A stretch of 64,000 nucleotides of DNA from Mannheimia pernigra (GTDB taxonomy: Bacteria > Pseudomonadota > Gammaproteobacteria > Enterobacterales > Pasteurellaceae), in the NCBI RefSeq assembly GCF_013377995.1, contig NZ_CP055305.1, positions 558,001-622,000 of the forward strand. The letters run 5' to 3'. The notes beneath the pieces were generated by a model. The model was not told where the DNA came from and ran no database searches. It was given only the letters and a program-made list of their open reading frames with translations. Every line of letters begins with the position of its first letter. Within the stretch, counting starts at the first letter, position 1. Positions 61,557 to 64,000 of the stretch are shown here, in pieces. Made by a program: the position numbers and the translations under genes.

Positions 61557-63068
61557 ATGAGCCAATTTGTGCAAAACTTTATTAATGGTGCAACGGTTGA
61601 AAGCCAAAGCCAACGCATTACTTCTGTATTTAATCCAGCAACGGGTGAAGAAACAAAAAAAGTGAAATTAAGTACTGCTACCGAAGTAGATTTAGCGATT
61701 GCTGCAGCTGATGTTGCATTCAAGAGCTGGTCTCAGCAATCTCCACTTCGTCGTGCTAGAATTTTATTTAAATTCAAAGAGTTACTTGAAGTAAATTTTG
61801 ATGAATTAGCTCGTCTTATTAGTGCTGAACACGGTAAAGTTTATTCTGATGCTATCGGTGAATTAACACGTGGTTTAGAGGTTGTGGAATTTGCAACGGG
61901 TATTCCACATTTACAAAAAGGTGAATTTTCAGCGAATGCAGGGCGTGGTATCGACATTCACTCAATTCAACAGCCATTAGGTGTGGTAGCTGGTATTACG
62001 CCGTTTAATTTCCCAGCAATGGTGCCGATGTGGATGTTTCCTGTTGCTCTTGCTTGTGGTAATACCTTTGTTTTAAAACCTTCTGAAAAAGATCCAAGTG
62101 TTTCTATTCGTTTAGCGGAATTACTAAAAGAAGCCGGTTTACCTGATGGTGTATTTAACGTTGTACAAGGTGACAAAGAAGCGGTAGATATTCTTTTAAC
62201 TGATCCTCGTATTCAAGCGGTCAGTTTTGTCGGTTCAACAGCAATTGCTCAATATATTTACGAAAAAGGCTCAGCAAATGGTAAACGTGTTCAAGCCTTA
62301 GGTGGTGCTAAAAACCACGCGTTGATTATGCCAGATGCGGATGTACAAAATACGGTAAATGCTTTACTTGGTGCGGCATTCGGTGCAGCAGGTGAGCGTT
62401 GTATGGCGTTATCGGTTGCAGTGATCGTGGGCAATGAGTTGGCGGATAAAATTGTTGAAGAGCTGATTCCAAAAGTGAAAGCGCTAAAAATTGGTGCAGG
62501 CTTATTACCAGAAGGTCAAACCGAGAACGATATGGGACCTGTGATTTCAAAAGAACATAAAGCAAAAATTGAAGGCTATATCGATCAAGGTGTGGCACAA
62601 GGGGCGAAACTTTGTGTTGATGGTCGTGGCTACAAAGTGTCAGGACACGAGAATGGTTATTTTGTTGGCGGTACGTTATTTGATAACGTCACCCCTGAAA
62701 TGACGATTTGGAAAGAAGAGATATTCGGACCAGTGTTGTCCGTGGTGCGTGTAAAAGATTACGCCGAAGGTATGGCGATTATCAATAGCCACCAATACGG
62801 CAACGGCAGTGCGATCTTCACCGCAGATGGCGATTCTGCCCGTCAATTTACCCAAGATGTACAAGCCGGTATGGTGGGCGTGAATATCCCAATTCCAGTG
62901 CCGATGGCATTTCATTGTTTTGGTGGTTGGAAAGCCTCTATTTTCGGACCACTTAATGTATATGGTACAGATGGTGTACGTTTTTATACTCGTATGAAAA
63001 CCATCACAACCCGTTGGCCAGACAGCAGTGTTCGCAGCCAAGCTGCATTTAATTTCCCAACTTTATAA
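61557..63068 (+). CDS. iolA: Methylmalonate-semialdehyde dehydrogenase (CoA-acylating)
   Basis: A 503-residue aldehyde dehydrogenase of the IolA/MmsA type. It shows the NAD-binding GVVAGITPFNFPAMVPMWM, FVGSTAIAQYIY and the catalytic cysteine C282 in FGAAGERCMALS. In inositol breakdown it converts malonate semialdehyde to acetyl-CoA and CO2; the orthologue in valine breakdown makes propionyl-CoA. The divergent iolB favours iolA. A GAAGGAG-like site (AAGGAG) precedes the start. Confidence 0.94.
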   Translation: MSQFVQNFINGATVESQSQRITSVFNPATGEETKKVKLSTATEVDLAIAAADVAFKSWSQQSPLRRARILFKFKELLEVNFDELARLISAEHGKVYSDAIGELTRGLEVVEFATGIPHLQKGEFSANAGRGIDIHSIQQPLGVVAGITPFNFPAMVPMWMFPVALACGNTFVLKPSEKDPSVSIRLAELLKEAGLPDGVFNVVQGDKEAVDILLTDPRIQAVSFVGSTAIAQYIYEKGSANGKRVQALGGAKNHALIMPDADVQNTVNALLGAAFGAAGERCMALSVAVIVGNELADKIVEELIPKVKALKIGAGLLPEGQTENDMGPVISKEHKAKIEGYIDQGVAQGAKLCVDGRGYKVSGHENGYFVGGTLFDNVTPEMTIWKEEIFGPVLSVVRVKDYAEGMAIINSHQYGNGSAIFTADGDSARQFTQDVQAGMVGVNIPIPVPMAFHCFGGWKASIFGPLNVYGTDGVRFYTRMKTITTRWPDSSVRSQAAFNFPTL

Positions 63069-63095
63069 TAAGTATTCTTCCTTTTTGAGTATTTG

Positions 63096-63120
63096 GCGGT
63101 GAGAAATCACCGCTTTTTTT
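63096..63120 (+). terminator. Terminator after iolA
   Basis: GCGGTGA, loop GAAA, TCACCGC and a run of seven T residues. Confidence 0.88.
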
Positions 63121-63249
63121 GTGCTCTCTATCAGCTAAATAATAAGGGAGATAAGCGGTCAAATTTCCCCAATTTTTTGCAAAAAATGCTTCTATTCTGC
63201 CCGCTTGCAATGCCCGATTTGTTCTAAAACGAGAAATTTAGGGCAAAAG

Positions 63250-63336
63250 TGTGATCTGATTAACAAAATTGAAACAAAGTTGTTGGAGCGAAAAATTCCG
63301 AATGCTATATTTCATTTTGAAAAATTTATTTCATTT
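63250..63336. promoter_or_regulatory. Control region of the sugar ABC operon: CRP-like site and inositol operator
   Basis: 63250-63265 reads TGTGATCTGATTAACA, one mismatch from the CRP core. 63318-63333 reads TGAAAAATTTATTTCA, the exact reverse complement of the motif at 61444-61459. The 313 bases between the iolA terminator and the next start hold no gene, only these sites and partial uptake sequences. Confidence 0.6.
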
Positions 63337-63433
63337 ATTAATGTTTTTGAAATGAAACTTCATTTTTCCTTCTAAGTTTGAAGTAAAGTTGGCAATTTCT
63401 TGCCACCAATTCCCATCTAACAAGAGGATTTTT

Positions 63434-64000
63434 ATGATGAATAAGCGTTTGAAATTTGCATTAAGTGCTTTAACACTGGGCCTAGCGATAAGCAGCTTTG
63501 CCAAAGATGAATTGGTTGTGTTTAGCTTACCGAATTTATCCAGCCCATTTGAAGTGCAGCTCCAAAAAGTAGCGTTGGAAACGGGTAAAAAACTGGACGT
63601 GAAACTGCAAGTGTTAGACGGTCAGAGCTCTTCAACCAAACAGGCGTCTGACTTAGAAAATGCGATTACTCGTGGTGCAAAAGGTGTGATCATTTCGCCA
63701 AATGATGTGAATGCAATTTCAGCTGCGGTGGAAGAAATTATTGCTGAGAAAATTCCAGCGGCAACGCTTGACCGTAAAGTGGAAAGCAGTAAACCAGTTC
63801 CACACTTTGGTGCGAACAACTACACTGGTGGCCAAGAAGTAGCGAAAGCGGTGAAAGCAAAATACCCAGAGGGTGCGAAAGTGATTTTATTAACTGGTCA
63901 GCCAGGTTCAACATCAAACATTGAGCGTACCAAAGGGATTCGTGATGAGTTAGCGGCGGGTGACGGTAAATACAAAATTGTCGTCGATCAAACTGGTAAC
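63434..64000 (+). CDS. Sugar (probably myo-inositol) ABC transporter binding protein, 3' end outside window
   Basis: The first 189 residues of a ribose-type periplasmic binding protein: signal peptide (LKFALSALTLGLAISSFA), LVVFSLPNLSSPFEVQLQ, LQVLDGQSSSTKQASDLENA, AKGVIISPNDVNAI and VILLTGQPGSTSNIERTKG. The frame is open to the window end. The start at 63434 (or the adjacent ATG at 63437) follows AAGAGGA. The inositol operator-like motif shared with iolA/iolB upstream suggests that the ligand is inositol and that permease and ATPase genes follow. Confidence 0.86.
   Translation, partial: MMNKRLKFALSALTLGLAISSFAKDELVVFSLPNLSSPFEVQLQKVALETGKKLDVKLQVLDGQSSSTKQASDLENAITRGAKGVIISPNDVNAISAAVEEIIAEKIPAATLDRKVESSKPVPHFGANNYTGGQEVAKAVKAKYPEGAKVILLTGQPGSTSNIERTKGIRDELAAGDGKYKIVVDQTGN

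Overview
The window looks like a chromosomal segment of a Pasteurellaceae bacterium of the Actinobacillus/Mannheimia type. Many gene ends carry the DNA-uptake sequence ACAAGCGGT (Apl type), often as inverted pairs that double as terminators. Most proteins read like Haemophilus/Actinobacillus orthologues, and base composition is moderately AT-rich. Genus and species cannot be fixed from the sequence alone.

Layout. 1-3.5 kb: end of a sugar ABC binding protein, an SMP-30 lactonase and L-xylulose kinase (lyxK). 3.7-4.8 kb: three small ElaB/YqjE/YqjK-like membrane proteins. 5-12.6 kb: glycerol-3-phosphate genes (glpD divergent from glpT-glpQ), a DeoR regulator and glmS. 12.7-26.6 kb: pieces of a polar amino-acid ABC importer (two of four genes broken) lying on both sides of an 11-kb block. 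That block holds the acid-sugar (D-erythronate/L-threonate) pathway ltnD-otnK-otnC-otnI-denD-gntP with its regulator, plus three hydrolase-type genes. 26.7-34.7 kb: a complete L-ascorbate utilisation system (ulaF, ulaE, ulaR, ulaG divergent from fused ulaAB, aphA, ulaC, ulaD). 34.8-39.1 kb: an AT-rich four-gene cassette (exporter, ATP-grasp ligase, KamA-like radical SAM aminomutase, D-2-hydroxyacid dehydrogenase) sitting between the intact ulaD and a second, diverged 3' part of ulaD. 39.7-55.6 kb: housekeeping genes (glycerate kinase, rimO, mtnN, slyX, fkpA, yheO-tusDCB, an outer-membrane protein, ffh, two copies of a tRNA-Asn/tRNA-Phe pair, mltC, yggX, mutY, sfsA, hslVU, a VirK-like gene). 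55.7-60.4 kb: a trimeric autotransporter adhesin behind an ACTC repeat tract, then a two-frame periplasmic accessory gene. 60.5-64 kb: myo-inositol genes iolB and iolA and a sugar-binding protein cut by the window end.

How it fits together. The sugar pathways converge. UlaABC, UlaG and UlaD give L-xylulose-5-P, which LyxK can also supply, and UlaE and UlaF carry it to D-xylulose-5-P. Candidate CRP sites precede the glp, otn, ula and iol units. A near-identical 17-base motif lies at both divergent ula promoters, and an identical 19-base motif lies upstream of both inositol units, suggesting local operators.

The most unusual item is the four-gene cassette in ulaD, which I read as a small biosynthesis-and-export unit for a beta-amino-acid-containing dipeptide or hydroxy-acid conjugate; this is inference. 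Next are a dnaX-like -1 frameshift signal (A AAA AAG, with an upstream Shine-Dalgarno-like stretch) in the adhesin accessory gene, the adhesin itself apparently switched OFF by its repeat count, and Haemophilus-type uptake sequences confined, as far as I can see, to the acid-sugar block.
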